This document shows positions 29,861 through 41,138 of a stretch of 64,000 nucleotides of DNA, in pieces. Position 1 is the first letter of the stretch. The number at the start of each line of letters is the position of its first letter. The DNA is from Balamuthia mandrillaris (Eukaryota > Discosea > Longamoebia > Balamuthiidae), in contig JAVKOQ010000010.1 of the NCBI GenBank assembly GCA_031835245.1, forward strand, positions 124,001 through 188,000, in the 5' to 3' direction. The position numbers and the translations under genes are program-made. Under the pieces are notes generated by a model that was given only the letters and a program-made list of their open reading frames with translations, did not search any database and was not told the origin of the DNA.

Positions 29861-31519
29861 TTCTTCCTAACTGATCCACTGAACGAACAAAAAAGTTACT
29901 TCCTTTCGTTCTTCCACCAAAGCGAACGTTCTGCACGTAAAACGTGTTCGAAAACGAACGACCTTTCCACTCTGCCCGTCGAAGCTTTCTATCGTCGCCA
30001 TCTTCTCCCTCCTCCTCATCGCTAACAACTTGTTGAAAGATGTCGTAACATTCGGTGGAAGAATAAGAAGAAGGAAGAGACCAAGACAAGATGATGTCAC
30101 AAAGAGGCGGAGAAGAGGAAATGGAGGCAGTTGACCAACTCGTTTGTGCAGAAAGATGCTGAACAGAATGTGGGCCTCTTTGCTTCTTTTCATCGTCTTC
30201 TTCTTCTTCATCATCATCTTCTTTCCAAAGCCGCAACTCGCCAATACGAATATTGTATGTCGTATGCTTTCTTCCTTCTTCTTGCTCGTTAGAAGAAGAG
30301 AAGCAAAGAAGATCAATTGCAGTAATGCTGACAGCTGCTTTCTTTCGCTGTTCTTCTTCTAACTTTTTTTCGATTATTGGAAGAAGTTCGTTCATCGGGA
30401 TGCGGAAATAAAAAGTTTGCCATCTTTCTTCGTTTTCATCTTCTTCTCTTTCGGGTTGTGTTTCGTTGATGTGACGATAAACTATAATATTGTCACGATG
30501 ATTCGTTGTTGATTTTTGTGGTGGATAACGAGAAGAGCAGGAAGGAAAGTGAATGCTAAGCAAGAAAGGTTCATCATTGTTGTTTGGAGAATGGCCGAGT
30601 CGCAAAACGATGCTGAGCTGAGATGAATGAGCTAGCGACGAAAGGGTATAAGCCAGACACAACGTTGCCTTCTTATGCCTCGTTGTTGTGGTTGAGAGAG
30701 GAATATTAGTCCTAAAAAGCTCAAAGAGGGTATATGGAACGTCAGCGGCTGAAGAAGGGCAAGAAGAGAGCGATGGTGATGCTAAGAAGATGCCGCTAAT
30801 AGCAAAGGAAGAACCCCCTTCGTAAACGTTGTTATAGTCGTGATGGCAATGAAGATAATCGTTATGGCCACAAACTCGGTTATCATAAGGATAAGTTGGT
30901 TGAATGGATTGTTGACTCATATCGCTCCACTCTCTTTTTCGTGCCTCCTTTTTTTGTAAAATGTTTGTTTGTTAATGTTGCCTTCAAAGAAAGAAAGAAG
31001 AGAAACGAACCTGTCCAGCGATACAATAAACTTTACCTACGCCTCTACAAAAGTTAGTATAAAACGGAAGAGAAGAAGCCGATGGCTTTTCCTCACAATA
31101 ACAGCCGATGCCTTTACGCCTCCTCCTCACGCGGCGCATAGTTCTTCCTCCCAAGGCTTTCTCTCCTTCAAGAGGAAGAAATAAGGACGATAAAGGCATG
31201 TCTCTGGAGAGACAATGAAGAAGAGGAGCTTCGATGGAGAGAAATGCACCGCTTGTTCTACTACCAAAATGACCTGCCCAATGTTCTGTATCTTTTCCTC
31301 CATCCTATGTTTGCGTTTGTTTTATTAAAGGGAGAGAGAGAAAAGATAAAAAGAGAAACGAACCTCCCAATACAGATAACGGAGTTCATTGGAAGGCGAG
31401 TAGCCATAGAAGGTGTGCGTCACAAAACTCCAACCATCTGTTGTTATTATTTCCCCACTGTGCCAACTATCAATAACACCATCTGCCTCATTTCTTGGTT
31501 TTTTGTTTTTTCAGCCAAC

Positions 31520-31561
<42 letters not shown>

Positions 31562-32974
31562 AACCTGAGTTCCACTTGAAGACAAAAAGTGTCTCCAAAG
31601 TTGGGTCCTGTTCCTCGAATCCATTGGCCAACTGTAATAGGCGGACCTGTCTCTAAATACTGTTTCACAGCCTCTTTTCTTCTCTTTCTCTTCGCATCTT
31701 CATCATCTTCTTTTTTATTCTCACTTTCTTCTTGCACCGCGAAAACATCTTCGTCCTCATTGTTGCTTGCGTGAAGTAAAGCTTCCACGAGATCGATGCA
31801 TTTGGCTCGTTTGCACCAATCATGAGATGTTATGTAGGTTCGTTGTGACTTGTGGAAGAGACTAGGACCTCCTTCTGATTCAACTTTCCATCCATTGCCA
31901 CCATTCTCAACAACGTGCCATCCTCCTTCTAACCGTGATGAAGGTTCGTTGGAATGTTCTTCTTCTGCTTGATGTTTGTGGAGAAGGCACCTCTCGACTG
32001 GTTTATTTTCTTCATCCATGTTTGTCACTATAAGAGAGAAGAGAGAAAGCGAGGGGGGAGAGAGAGAGAGAGAGAGAGAGAGAAGAGAGAGGGAAAAATG
32101 AGACAGAACAGAAAACAGATAAACATTGAATATAAGATAAACGGGAGGTAAAAACGTACAAAAAGACGAATCTCCTATCCAGAACAAATTCTCGATTCTA
32201 TCGGACAGCACTCGTTCTTCGGTGAGAGGCCAGCCTTCAAGCGTCCAACCCGGAGCGAACAAAGCAACGCTCGTGGATGCCTCGTTGATCACCTTCAAAG
32301 CTTTCCAACAATCGAAACCGCCTCCTCCAAATGTCCCCCTTCCCCATACGTCGATTCCGGTGAGCACCGAAAAACTGTCTTTCTTTTCTTTCTCGCTCTT
32401 TTTGTCATCACCTTCAGCAGCAGCAGAAGAAGAAGCACAAGCAGAAGAGGTAAAAGCGCAGCTCTGATTGGGCATATCCTCCTTCCAAGCATAGTTCAAA
32501 AAGATGCCATCCGTGCTCCTCCAAAACGGCGCGTTCCTTTCGTTCAGCACGTTTTGCCATTTCAATTCTCCCGTATCGTGTGTAACGCTATCATACCAAA
32601 GCAGCACCTCCTCTTCTTCTGTCTTTTCTAATTCGCGTCGTAATAGTTGGCGAAGATACTTCAGGAAACGCAACAGGCGTTGAGTATAAGGCGGAGGCAG
32701 TTCATTCTCGATGTTGAAGAACCAACCGTCAAAGCGATAATACTTTGCGATGGCCGCAAGTTGATGAGCAAAGAAGAAATCTTCTCCGTCTGCTTCTTGA
32801 TCTTCTGTTGAAATATTTTTTAGAAAAGAGAGGCATTCCCGTTTGCCTTCCTCCCACTCTGTGATGAATGTGCCAAAGACTTTAACTCCGTGTTTATGTG
32901 CTGCATTTGTCCATCCTGGTGCTATTAATAGTAGGAATGTTTTTAAACAAAAGGTTAGGGAAGTCAACGAAAAA

Positions 32975-33022
<48 letters not shown>

Positions 33023-33830
33023 ACGAGGAATGGCAATGCGGCTGTGGCTAAAATAAATAAAAATATCAAGGTACTGCCAATGAACAAATGTATAAGCATC
33101 AGCAAAAGAAGAACCTCCCTGTGGAAACTTGTCCTTTCCATAACCTCCTGCCATGTCGCTTCGTTCGATATCAGAAAAACGGGGTCGAGTGGGGAGAGAG
33201 CAGAAAAAAAGAAGGAAGAAAGAAGAATGAAAAAAGAGAGTTAAGTACTGGCAATGAATGACTTTCCGACGAGTATTTCCTTGTGAAGATGCTCGTCTCA
33301 GTGGCACATGAGAAACGTTGAGTGGATCACGACCAGGTTGCCAGTCGCGAAGCTGCTCTATGCTTTTTAATGGACAAGTCTGGAATTGTAAAGGCGCTGC
33401 CGAGTCCTTTGGAAGACGTGGTCTCGCTTTGCTATTCAACGCATGTTATAAAGAAGAAATGAGAAAGCAGAAAGATGAAGGTAGAAAGAAGAAGACGTAC
33501 TGAAGGTCACGGATCTTCTCTGGTGTTAAACAACAGGAGAAGAAGCGAATGTCTTGCAACATTCCTCGAAATGGCTCTTTGCACTTTGGCCCCAACACTA
33601 ACGGCCCATTCCACTGCTTTGGTTGTGAATGCTTGTGCGTGGTGTTGTCAAGAAGAAACGAGGCCTCTTCCACGCCGTTGAGAAACATGCGCAATCCGCC
33701 ATCACCTTGGCCAACAATGGCGACGTGAGTCCTGTTCTCGTTCATATCACCGAAAAGCTGACGTCAGAACAACAAAGAGCACAAACATAACAACAAAAAG
33801 AGTCTCGGAAAAGCACGACAAGAGGGGGAC

Positions 33831-33875
<45 letters not shown>

Positions 33876-33894
33876 CAGAGAGTGACAGAGGGAC

Positions 33895-33930
<36 letters not shown>

Positions 33931-34090
33931 GACCAGCAATTGAACGCGACAGAAGAACAAGAGAGAAGAAGGCAGGGGCAAGACGAAGACGAGAAGCAAG
34001 CAGCCGCTTCACAACCTTCATGCAGACGAAAACCCATCCTATCATCCCTCTTCCAAGCGACGAGAAGCGATCAGCAAATAAACAAGAGAA

Positions 34091-34136
<46 letters not shown>

Positions 34137-34594
34137 GTCGCTCTTACTTCGATTGAAAAAGTGAACGCGAACGCCGATGGCTCTGCATCTTGTCCTTCTT
34201 CTTCGTCTCTTTTTCCGTCTCCTTCTCTCTCTGTCTCGCCAAGAAGGACCACGGGGCACGGGAACTCACGCAACGGTCGTAAGCTCTTGAAGAAATAGAA
34301 AAAAAGAGATGAGATGGTCTCAGCCAACAAAGAAAAACAAAGGAAACTTACGGGATACATCCACACAGCGAAGGAGAACGACGACGCTTCTGCTTCATCC
34401 AACTTTGGGAGGCTGCACGTTGAATTGGGATCCAATTCATCAGTGAAAACTTGCAAAAAAAAAGTAGAGTGGTACTATGTTTACCAAGATAGAAGGGCAT
34501 AAGATGGTATGGTCACGGGCGCCTCGCCCTCCAGACCAACGGGCCAACCCAACAGCCCACCAGTGCTTCCCCAGTTGTTGTCTCCTTCTTCCAT
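29811..34594 (-). CDS. ENGASE: Endo-beta-N-acetylglucosaminidase (GH85) with N-terminal LamG-like domain
   Basis: Exons: complement(29811..30929, 31011..31273, 31360..31493, 31565..32027, 32160..32921, 33025..33158, 33249..33431, 33501..33757, 34148..34285, 34352..34449) plus a first exon within 34485..34594. ENGase cleaves the GlcNAc-GlcNAc core of N-glycans; there is no clear signal peptide, fitting the cytosolic enzyme. The N-terminal part is LamG/jelly-roll-like (SFSFAVWMYP, GGLRMFLNGVEEASF, RGMLQDIRFFSCCLTPEKI). GH85 follows: CHDMAGGYGKDKFPQGG, YTFVHWQYLDIFIYFSHSRIAIP, HGVKVFGTFITEWEEG, and the catalytic Asn/Glu in DGWFFNIENEL. The substrate region DVWGRGTFGGGGFDCW is present. The C-terminal beta domains contain low-complexity inserts. 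The first junction is unresolved: the obvious donor at 34484 leaves only a 35-base intron and breaks the frame, so a donor near 34540 may be used. Confidence 0.88.
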
Positions 34595-34989
34595 CGTTTT
34601 TCTTTCACTTTCATGACGACATTGCTTGCAAGCACCCGTGTCGTCACAACCCAATGAGTGTCGACATAAAATAGTGTCGACGCAATTGACATCAGAAAAA
34701 GCATCTCGTGTCGTCACAACCGATTTAATGTCGACGCTATTGCTTCAGAAAGGAAAAGAAAGAACGAAAATAAAGAAGAAGAAAGATAAAGAAGCAAAGA
34801 AGAGGAAGAAGAAAGCCAAAGCAGAACAATTACACCAGAATCGAAAAAATAATATAAAAGAGAAAACATCAACAAAGCGCAGAGAGAGCGAGGATAGGCC
34901 AAGCGTCTTCGCTTTTTTTCCCCCACCTTCCCCTCTTACAGTGGAACATACGGATTTGATGGTGATGAATGCGCACGCACCCGTTCTCT
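34595..34989. promoter_or_regulatory. ENGase 5' region with duplicated TGTCGTCAC/TGTCGAC element
   Basis: No gene is visible between the ENGase start and the CSN8 stop. Two tandem copies of a block lie at 34637-34702 and 34707-34757. Each begins CGTGTCGTCACAACC, has TGTCGAC about seven bases later, then a GC(A/T)ATTG...CAGAAA tail; copy 1 has one extra TGTCGAC unit. The position upstream of ENGase suggests a promoter element. Confidence 0.6.
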
Positions 34990-35542
34990 CTACCACTGCT
35001 GTTCGAGGAAGACAACATAGTCGGTGAGCTGTTGCAGTTGGGGCAGGCCGGTGGATTGTTGCTTGGGTTGAAGAGGAATCTTTGGACACAGCATGCCGCT
35101 GCTCGAGTCCACTTCCCATCCGTTCTCCGCCGCCACTGTAATGCAGAAAGAGAGGAACAAAGAGAAAAGAGGAGGAGGAGGAAGAACGAAGATAAGCAAA
35201 AAAGAAAAAAACTGGTATGTGACGGAAGAAAGAAATACGTTTTGTGGTATCGTTTTCTGCTAAGCCCAAAAGAGTTGCACAGTCGCTGACGGTAATGGTG
35301 GAGTAGGCCTTTGCCACCAGGTCAAACATCCTTCTTCTGTATGATTCTATTTTGTTGCACAAATAGAGAGTTTGAGAAGAGAGAAAAAAGGAAAATATAA
35401 GAAAGAATAATGAGAGAAGCATAATGAGAGAACGAGATAAGAGAGGAGGAATGAGAGCGGTAAAAGGGGACGATGAGCACGAAATGAGAGAGAGAACAAA
35501 GAAACGAGATAAGCTCAGAGAAAGTAGAGAAAAGAGAAGAAT

Positions 35543-35576
<34 letters not shown>

Positions 35577-36188
35577 ACAGAGAAGTGAAAGCGAACCGAA
35601 AAGAGAAAGGAGAACACAGAAAGAGATAGCAAACAGAGAACAGACGAAGAGAGAAGGACAAACGAACAAAAAAAAAAAGGAAAAATAGAAGGAGAGAAAA
35701 CAAACCAGCAAGAGCGGTGATAAGGGCGGCCACGCCAGGGCTCCAGTTGAAGGCGGTGAGGGCTTTGTAAAAGTTGGTGGGGTTCTTGGCCCACATCTCC
35801 CTGCCAATGGCCCAAATGGCGGAGAGCTCGGGGTCGCTCTCTTTGAGGGGGGCGGGGATCCTCTTCCAGAGGAACCGGGCGTGAGAGAGCTCGTTCTCGA
35901 TCATGTAGACCAGCAGGTGCACGGAATAGAAGGGCAGGGCGTGGGCGTCAGGGTTCTCTGCACACTAAATAAAAATATGCATCCAAGAGAGGAAGTAAAA
36001 CCAATCAATCAATCGATGCTACGTTTTTGAGGCATCACCACAAATAAAATAAAAATAGAAAAAAATGACTCAGAGAAGCGAAGCAAACAAACCTCATACT
36101 CCCAGTCTTCACAGTGCTTGGCAAGTTTGCCCCAGCTGTTGCTCTTGATGAGATCAGTGATCGTTTTCTCCACGCTTGCCTTGGCCAT
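34990..36188 (-). CDS. CSN8: COP9 signalosome subunit 8 (202 aa)
   Basis: Four exons: complement(34990..35135, 35239..35346, 35706..35964, 36093..36188). CSN8 is the smallest PCI-type subunit of the COP9 signalosome, which removes NEDD8 from cullins. The protein is close to the usual 209 residues. The helical repeat region holds HLLVYMIENELSHARFLWKR and IWAIGREMWAKNP. The PCI-like part holds RRRMFDLVAKAYSTITVSD, matching RRRAFALVSQAYTSI in animals. The C-terminus LQQLTDYVVFLEQQW matches the family ending RLTDYVAFLEN. The 5' end faces the makorin gene across 333 bases. Confidence 0.9.
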
Positions 36189-36280
36189 TGTTTTGTTGCT
36201 TTTACCTGGACCGTCCAGCCGTTCTCCCCTCTTCGTTAATCTTCCACCCTTTTTTTGTTTATGTGTGGCGAATCACTGAA

Positions 36281-36408
36281 GTCGACAAAAATTATCTCGA
36301 GAACGACGCGAAAAACTGATTTTTCGGTCGACATGCAAGGACTGTCCACGTAAAATAAAATTTGTCGAGTGTTTCTCGCGTCGTTCTCGAGGGAATTTAT
36401 GTCGGCAC
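36281..36408. promoter_or_regulatory. Inverted repeat in the CSN8/makorin divergent promoter
   Basis: Left arm 36296-36316 (CTCGAGAACGACGCGAAAAAC) and right arm 36371-36391 are reverse complements at 20 of 21 positions. The similarity extends outward into GTCGACA-AAAATT (left, from 36281) and its counterpart near 36392-36408. The spacer is about 54 bases and contains another GTCGAC. It sits midway between the two start codons (36188 and 36522). Confidence 0.8.
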
Positions 36409-36521
36409 AAATACCTCCCGCCAAATTTTTTTTGTTTCCGCAAAAAAAGTTCCCTTTCGAACGGAGTGGAAGAGGCAGCAGCAAACGGAACCCCACTGCT
36501 ACTTTTTTTCTTGGAGCGAGG

Positions 36522-37896
36522 ATGTCTTCCGGCGGACCGGCGCTCGCAGAGGAAACGTTGGCCTTTCTGAGAGAGAGCTTTCAGCTGTTCTCCGTCTATT
36601 TGGAGGAGTCCGGCGACCTGTTTTACGATGTTGACACATCCTCTTCTGAAGGGGGCTTGGCATCTTCCGATGAGGACGAGGATGACGATGATGACGACGA
36701 GTGGAATAGCAGCGAAGAAGAGGGATTGGAGTACTTTCTTCAGAATATGTCGCTCTTGAACCATGTAGTGGGAATGCCACCTCCTCGCCGTCGCCGCAAA
36801 CGAAACGTTCCGTGCAAGTTCTACCTGATGGGCAATTGCAGGTATGTGCTACGTTTTTTTTTTTGTCTGTGAAATCATCCTTTCTTTGCCTCTTTTTCTG
36901 TTTTCTTCCACGTCTGTTATTCTTTTCTCCCCCTCTTCTTGTTCTTCTTTGACAAAACTCTCGAAACGAAAGAAACTGATGTTGGGTTTTTGCCAACAAA
37001 AAGGAATGGGAACCAGTGCGACTTTCAACACAATGTTGCCGTTCCAGCCTCTGCAGCTGATGCTTCTTCTCCCTCTTCCTCTTCTCCTCAGCGAGCTGGT
37101 CCTCACCCACAACCGCGTAGAGGAGGCGCAACCACCACAAGCGCTCGTCAGCACCAAATCAACGTGCCATGCAAATTCTTTGCCAACGGCCAGTGCCGAA
37201 ACGGCGAGAATTGCAGGTTCTCTCATGCCGCTGTCGGCTCCTCTTCTGCTGTTAGTTCTTCAAGCACCGACAAGGAGGATAACCTCCGTGAATGCGCTAT
37301 TTGCTATGAAACAGTGGAGACGTTTGGCTTGCTGGAAAACTGCGACCACTGCTTCTGCCTACCTTGTATTCGCACGTATGTTTAAAAGCTCTTCTACTAC
37401 TTATTCAGCTGATCTCTCTATCTCTTCTCTCTGCTTCTCTCATATCGGCTCAAGTACTCGTTTTCTGCTTCTCCTCACATTCTCTTCTCTCCTTCTCTTT
37501 CTATTCTCTCTCATGAATTTTTTCATTTATGTCTTTTTCTTTACAGTTGGAGAAGCAGTGCCAAACCAGAAGAAGACGAACACCCGTTCTTTTCTGACAC
37601 GCCCTCCGCCTCTACTGTGCGGGTATGCCCCATGTGCCGCCAGACGAGCTATCTGGTTGTGCCCTCCAAGGTTTGTTTGTTTTTTTTTTGTTTTTCAAAC
37701 CTAAGCCTGCTGACTAACATCCTCTTTCTTACTCATTGCGCGTTAGGTGTGGCCTCGTGATGCAGCACACAAAGCAAACATTGAACAAGTCTACAGGGAA
37801 AGACTAGGCGCTATTCCCTGCAAATACTTTAGCAACGTTCAGTTTTGTCCCTTTGGCGAGCACTGTCTGTACCAGCACCTTGAGGTCAAGGACTGA
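36522..37896 (+). CDS. MKRN: Makorin-type RING E3 ubiquitin ligase (321 aa)
   Basis: Four exons: 36522..36841, 37004..37375, 37547..37670, 37747..37896. Makorins combine CCCH zinc fingers with a RING. Here: an acidic N-terminus, CCCH 1 (CKFYLMGNCR...QCDFQH, split by intron 1), CCCH 2 (CKFFANGQCRNGENCRFSH), a C3HC4 RING (CAICYETVETFGLLENCDHC, CLPCIRTWRSS, CPMCRQTS), then VWPRDAAHKANIEQVYRERL and a last CCCH (CKYFSNVQFCPFGEHCLYQH). The order RING-CCCH is the makorin signature. The Cys-His 'makorin' motif between finger 2 and RING is not obvious. It likely binds RNA and ubiquitinates partners. Confidence 0.9.
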
Positions 37897-38552
37897 CGCA
37901 ACAGCTCCCTCCCTATTCTTCCGCCTTCAACGCGCAACGCTCTGCTCCTTAGAGGAGGGGAGCGCCACGCCACGCCACACCCACAAAATGTAAAGCATGA
38001 AAAAAATGTACATACCTCACATTGCGTCAGTGACGTGGCGTTCATTCATTCATTAACGTTTCTGTCGACTCAATTCTCTGAACTCCGCACCAACAGAGAC
38101 GTAGCGCGATAAACTCCGAAGCCCCAATTCATTAACAAACCAAAAAATTGTTGTTGTTTTTTTTCTTTTCCGCTCCCCGTAAACTTTAATTTCCTGGTTA
38201 TTTTTTTTTTGTTATTTTTTTTTTCGCATTTCTTTTTTTTTTTTAAACAAAACCAAAAGGGTCACTTTCTCTCTCTATCCTTTACCCACTTACTCAAGGT
38301 ACCGTTTATTTTTTTTTGTTTGCCCCTCACCACCAACCCAGACCAGAGAGACGAAAAAAAAAAACAAAGCAGTTTTTGCTTGGTTTGCAAAAAGAGTAGA
38401 GGCAGAGAGGAAAAGAAGAACGAGAGTGTGTTCAATTTTTTTTTTTCTGCAAGGGACTGACAAAGAACATCACTAATCTCTCTTCTCTTTGTTTTATTAT
38501 TATTTATTTATTTTCCCTTTCCCTCCAGCAGCCTCAACAATAATCACAAAAG
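37897..38552. other. Intergenic region upstream of 14-3-3
   Basis: AT- and homopolymer-rich (T-runs at 38157-38245, A-run at 38354-38362). It must contain the makorin 3' end and the 14-3-3 promoter. There is no coding frame and no tRNA-like fold. Confidence 0.5.
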
Positions 38553-39718
38553 ATGGCAGACAGAGAAACCACCGTGTTCATGGCCGAGGTGGCCGAGCAA
38601 GCCGAGCGCTACACTGGTTCGGTTTTTTTTCTTTTTCCCCCTTTTTAATTTTTAGTTCTCATCAAACTGTCGCATGAGTTTATCCAATCCATCTCACTCC
38701 CTCTCTTCTTCTCAGAAATGGTTGAGTTGGTGAAGGAGCTGGCCAAGGCTCACCAGGAGCTTTCCGTGGAGGAGCGGAATCTTTTTGCTGTTGCCTACAA
38801 AAACACCATCGGCTCTCGCCGTGCTTCCTGGCGTATCGTTTCCTCCATCGAACAGAAGGAGGACGGTACGTTATTTTTTCTCCCTCTTTATTTTATTTTC
38901 TTTCCTTGTTCTCCCAATTGATCAAATGCTTTTTCCCCCCCTTTTGTCTCTCTCATTTGCAGGAAGCACCTACAGCAGCAAGATCAAGGACTACAGAGAG
39001 AACATCGAAAAGGAGCTCGACGGCGTGTGCGATGAGGTCTTTGACCTTCTCGACAACCACCTCCTGCCTCACGCCACCTCCGACGATGCCAGAGTCTTTT
39101 TCTACAAAATGTATGGAAACTTTTTTCCTCGTTGCAAATATTTTTTGAATTATTTCTAATATTTTTCTTCTTACATATTATCGATAATTATCGCTCCAAT
39201 TTCAAAATATTTGGATATTATTTTGGATATTTATCGTTAACAGGAAGGGAGATTACTTCCGCTATAGGGCAGAGTACTCCAGCGGCGACAAGCGAAAGCA
39301 AGCCGCCGACGGAGCCGCCAAGGCCTACGAGGAAGCCAACAAGGTGGCCACCGAGAAGTTGTCCCCCAACAACCCTCTCCGCCTGGGCCTCGCCCTCAAC
39401 TACTCTGTCTTCCTCTACGAAATCGCCAACCAGCCCGATGAGGCCATCAAGACCGCCAAGGAGGCTTTCGACCAGTCCATCGCTGAGATCCAGACCATGT
39501 CCGAGGAGGACTACCGTGAAGCCAGCGTGGTGATGCAGCTCCTCAGGGACAACTTGACATTGTGGACCTCTGACCTCAATGACGATGAGGAAGATGATGA
39601 CGATGGTTTGTTGTTTTACCTCCAAAAACCTTTTCTGTCTCTCTCCTCCCGTTTTTCCCAGAAGCTAACTTCCTTTCCCTTTCCGTTTTCCACAGATGAT
39701 GACAAGAAGGACGAATAA
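38553..39718 (+). CDS. 14-3-3 protein (248 aa)
   Basis: Five exons: 38553..38616, 38716..38865, 38963..39110, 39244..39605, 39696..39718. A full-length, highly conserved phosphoserine-binding adaptor. Signatures: YEEMVE-like [13 protein letters not shown], the canonical [49 protein letters not shown], and the helix [21 protein letters not shown]. The phosphate-binding Lys, Arg and Tyr positions of these helices are present. The acidic tail (DDEEDDDD...KKDE) is divided by the last intron. Cytoplasmic dimer; many clients. Confidence 0.97.
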
Positions 39719-40157
39719 ACGCGCCCCTCTCACCCACCCTTTTGCTTTTATCTGAGTGTAGTATTCTTAGTAAACATTTTTTTTTCTGTTCGCATTTTTC
39801 TTTTTTGTCGATTACCCAAACACCACAATTTTCTCAACGATATATTTAAATATATCTCTTTTTGCGAAATTGTAAGGATAATTATCGACAGTTGGTCTAT
39901 AAAGTTGGCACCGTCGGGCATTGAACCGACGGCACCCCTGCCGTGCTGACAAAAGATAGAAAAGAAAGAGGCGTAACGTTTTCTTTCTGTTGTTTTGGGG
40001 TTTCTTCCTTCTGCCCTGTTGTGGGTGTGTGTTTTCCTCTCACAACGACAGAACAAGCAAACAACGAGAACTGATGTGACTGATCGACAGAAATATCTAC
40101 GCACACTTAAAGGCCCTTTTTTAACTTTCACAAAAATAAAATACAATAAAAAAGAGA
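39719..40157. other. Intergenic region with a tRNA T-arm-like hairpin
   Basis: A 7-bp hairpin on the minus strand at about 39910-39935 (CCGTCGG ... CCGACGG around GTTCAATGC) resembles a tRNA T-arm followed by GGTGCCA. An overlapping ACGGCA/TGCCGT hairpin looks like an anticodon arm. There is no D-arm or matching acceptor strand, so it is a tRNA-derived fragment at most. Confidence 0.4.
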
Positions 40158-40493
40158 ATGGGAACAACAACAGCAAGATGTGGTGGTGGCGGTCCATTGC
40201 GTCTTTTCAGGCTTGTGGTCGCAGCGTGCTTGATGCTCTATGCGGGGGGTTGTGGAGCATCTGAGCCGTCTTCTGCTGATCCTGCAATACCAACGCCGTA
40301 TCCCCCGTTGATGCCCACCAACTTCACGGCCGCCTTCCTCCTGGTCAGGCACGACATGGGCAGCCAGCCCGTCACCTGGGCGGGGCAGCTCTTCTACTCC
40401 TCCGAGTTCCTCAAGCTGCGCCAGGACGTGACGGCCTCTGAGGACCAGACCATCACCTCCACCTTTTCTTACTATGGCTTTGTACGTCTCTTC

Positions 40494-40532
<39 letters not shown>

Positions 40533-41047
40533 TCAATGCTTGCAAACAACAGGAAGCGCAATACATCTACACCTACTCCAACGCGGTCCCTCCCAGCTGC
40601 TTCTCCTTCTCCGTGGACAAGTCCAGCTACCCCCTCCCCAACTGGCTCTCCTTGGCCACCTACCAAGGCACCGCCCAGGTGCTGGGCCGGCAGACCGCCC
40701 ACTGGCGAGGGGAGGGCGGACCCCGCTTCGGCCCTTCCATCGGCTCCGCCTCGTGGGACTGTTATCTGGCCCCCGCCTCGGCGCTCTCCGGCAAGGAAGA
40801 AGGAGAGAAGGCAGGAAGGGTGGTTCAGGTTCCTGTGTTGGTGTCGAACGACATGTTTGAGATGTACTTCTTCTCGGTGGCTCCTGGGAAGGTCACCCCG
40901 CTGACCTTTCAGCTGCCATCCATATGCCCATCGGATCCGATCCATCTCATGACAACCAACGACGACGTTCTTGTTGGTGGTGGCGGTGGTGGTTCTCCTC
41001 CTCTTTCCTCACCCTTTTCTTCATCCCCTGCTGCTCCTCCTCGTTGA
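40158..41047 (+). CDS. Small secreted or surface protein of unknown function (272 aa)
   Basis: Two exons, 40158..40481 and 40553..41047. Residues about 15-32 are a signal peptide (LFRLVVAACLMLYAGGCGA). The mature part begins with a Pro-rich linker and continues as an all-beta-looking domain with few cysteines (SCFSFSV, SWDCYL, PSICPSD). The C-terminus is Gly, Ser and Pro-rich (VGGGGGGSPPL). No family is recognised. The intron is a (CT)n tract on the sense strand. It converges with the C2 gene on the other strand, about 90 bases apart. Confidence 0.7.
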
Positions 41048-41138
41048 GACGAGTTCTTGTCTTTATTGTTCTTGTTCAAACTGTAATATGCCTCCCCAGT
41101 TAGTTGCTCCATTCCGTTTTTGTGTTTTAAAAACACTT

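Noticed and set aside
39897-39960. Complete tRNA on the minus strand
   Set aside because: The T-arm-like hairpin is good, but there is no D-arm and no acceptor strand at the right distance, so only a fragment is claimed.
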